Made by a program: the position numbers and the translations under genes. The notes under the pieces were generated by a model. It was not told the DNA's origin and did no database searches. It saw nothing but the letters and a program-made list of their open reading frames with translations. From the NCBI GenBank assembly GCA_900404475.1, contig OUQQ01000223.1:1-19701 (forward strand): a DNA stretch of 19,701 bases, given 5' to 3'. Numbering within the stretch: the stretch's first letter is position 1; each line of letters opens with the position of its first letter. This document shows positions 18,772 to 19,701 of the stretch, piece by piece. Origin of the DNA: Spongospora subterranea (lineage: Eukaryota; Endomyxa; Phytomyxea; Plasmodiophorida; Plasmodiophoridae).

Positions 18772-19103
18772 CAAAATCATAAACTAGACTATAATGCATT
18801 GGCAAATTATCGAAAGCGTTTCGAGTAAAAACCAAGATGTTGCCATTGCCTTGTGGGCACCATCCAATAGTTGATATCATAAATCATGATCCATGGCGAT
18901 TTTCGCGGGCCGTTAATGGTTTATTCATCATCAATATATTAACTAGAGAGCACCAATACCTCAGTAAATCGAATCTAAACGAACCGTCTGGTGACTTCCG
19001 AAGCACCCGACGAGACCTTGGGCAGACGTGCCCCTCTGTAGACGAAAACACGCGCCGTCAGAGGAATCGCAAGATGACCGGATCAAAAGAATGGACTCTC
19101 TGA
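18772..19103 (+). other. 3' flank of the channel gene with possible additional coding exons
   Basis: The channel can end at the TAG at 18771. However, removing 18715-18771 (GTACAA...ATTAG) gives an in-frame continuation QNHKLDYNALANYRKRFE. Removing 18825-18946 (GTAAAA...ACTAG) extends it by EHQYLSKSNLNEP... to TGA at 19101-19103. The tail would be hydrophilic and cytoplasmic. An open plus frame with an ATG at 18837 covers the same stretch. Which form is real, or whether both are, cannot be decided from sequence alone. Confidence 0.35.
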
Positions 19104-19311
19104 GGGAATCGAAGTAGAACACAATCTCCCAAGAAAGCAACCTGATATTCAGCATCTTGCCAGCTCTAAAATGAACGATGTTCATGAAATAATGCATTAC
19201 TAGGGTTGAGGAAATACAGGCCCACGCTCCTGGCGACTTTGCCGTCGAAACCGCCACGCCGTTGTCCGTTGGCCGTTTCCCGGAATACACACACGGTGTG
19301 TGGGTTTGGCC
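19104..19311 (+). promoter_or_regulatory. Short upstream region of the tyrosyl-tRNA synthetase gene
   Basis: This is roughly 200 bp of non-coding sequence. A perfect inverted hexamer, acacac-g-gtgtgt, occupies 19289-19301 and ends 10 nt before the ATG. No TATA-like element is evident. Confidence 0.3.
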
Positions 19312-19701
19312 ATGATGGCGATGCGGGCTAGGACGGCCGCTATGATGAGAAGGCGCTTATCAACCGAACCGGAGCCGATACTTGACGAACTCATTGCTCG
19401 TGGCTGTGTTCACACATCGACCAGCGTAGATGGTCTGAGAGAATTCCTCGATCGGCCCAGGACGTTTTACACCGGGTTATGAACAGATATTGATCATTTG
19501 CCGAACGACCGCTGATAATCGATTCAGATTTGATCCAACGGCCGACAGTCTGCACATCGGGAACCTATCGATTCTGATGACGATGAGGCGCTTGCAACAA
19601 CGGGGTCATAAACCGATCGTGCTGATAGGTGGCGCCACTGCGTTGATTGGCGATCCCAGCGGGCGAAATACCGAACGCCCGCTCCTATCGCCAGAACATG
19701 T
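19312..19701 (+). CDS. YARS2: Mitochondrial tyrosyl-tRNA synthetase, 5' part (runs off the right edge)
   Basis: Exon 1 is 19312-19475; a 52-nt phase-2 intron (19476-19527, GTTATG...ATTCAG) follows; exon 2 starts at 19528 and continues past the window. The first ATG gives [18 protein letters not shown], rich in Arg with no acidic residue until Glu19, a good mitochondrial targeting peptide. The mature part reads [12 protein letters not shown], then [18 protein letters not shown], which contains the class I HIGH-type signature (HIGN) and the tyrosine-pocket TFYTGFDPTA motif of bacterial-type Tyr[11 protein letters not shown] follows. It charges mitochondrial tRNA-Tyr with tyrosine using ATP. The KMSKS loop and the tRNA-binding domain lie outside the window. 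It has the same orientation as the channel gene, whose end is 200-540 bp upstream. Confidence 0.95.

Noticed and set aside
18961..19290. A 109-codon minus-strand frame between the channel and TyrRS genes
   Set aside because: It has no ATG start (GTG only) and no recognisable motif, and it overlaps the possible plus-strand channel tail.

Overview
The window is nuclear DNA from a eukaryote with a compact genome. Six confident protein genes and one probable one lie close together on both strands. I resolve 32 spliceosomal introns, all 47-71 nt, GT...AG. A mitochondrial-type tyrosyl-tRNA synthetase, an Ariadne-type RBR ubiquitin ligase and an Asteroid-family nuclease homologue are all eukaryotic. 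Small introns, short intergenic gaps and mid GC fit an early-diverging fungus or a related unicellular opisthokont, but this is inference and the lineage is not proven.

Layout: 1-419 no assignable gene; 420-923 (+) small Ser/Thr/Arg-rich protein; 990-3302 (-) BTB/BACK-like plus SPRY protein with one 51-nt intron; 3303-3851 divergent promoter region; 3852-5636 (+) intronless pentatricopeptide-repeat (PPR) protein; 5586-6070 tandem 77-bp repeats and a single-N scaffold join across which the 3' end of the PPR gene is repeated; 6144-8123 (-) nine-exon Ariadne RBR E3 ligase; 8657-10384 (-) intronless Asteroid/XPG-like protein; 10385-11740 intergenic, with one possible unrecognised minus-strand exon at 10808-10986; 11741-18771 (+) 23-exon ion-channel gene; 19312-19701 (+, runs off the edge) mitochondrial tyrosyl-tRNA synthetase.

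The outstanding locus is the channel gene. Removing 22 introns gives one continuous frame of 1954 residues. It has a cytoplasmic N-terminal region of about 575 residues, then two successive membrane-anchored extracytoplasmic modules (each TM-sensor-TM, the second clearly Cache-like). After these comes a complete two-pore channel (TPC): 6 TM, two EF-hands, 6 TM. It reads as a sensor fused to a Ca2+-regulated, plant-type TPC. I know of no described protein with this order, although I could not search. The remaining genes are housekeeping or regulatory (ubiquitination, RNA binding, aminoacylation) with no obvious shared pathway; they look like ordinary neighbours, not a functional cluster.
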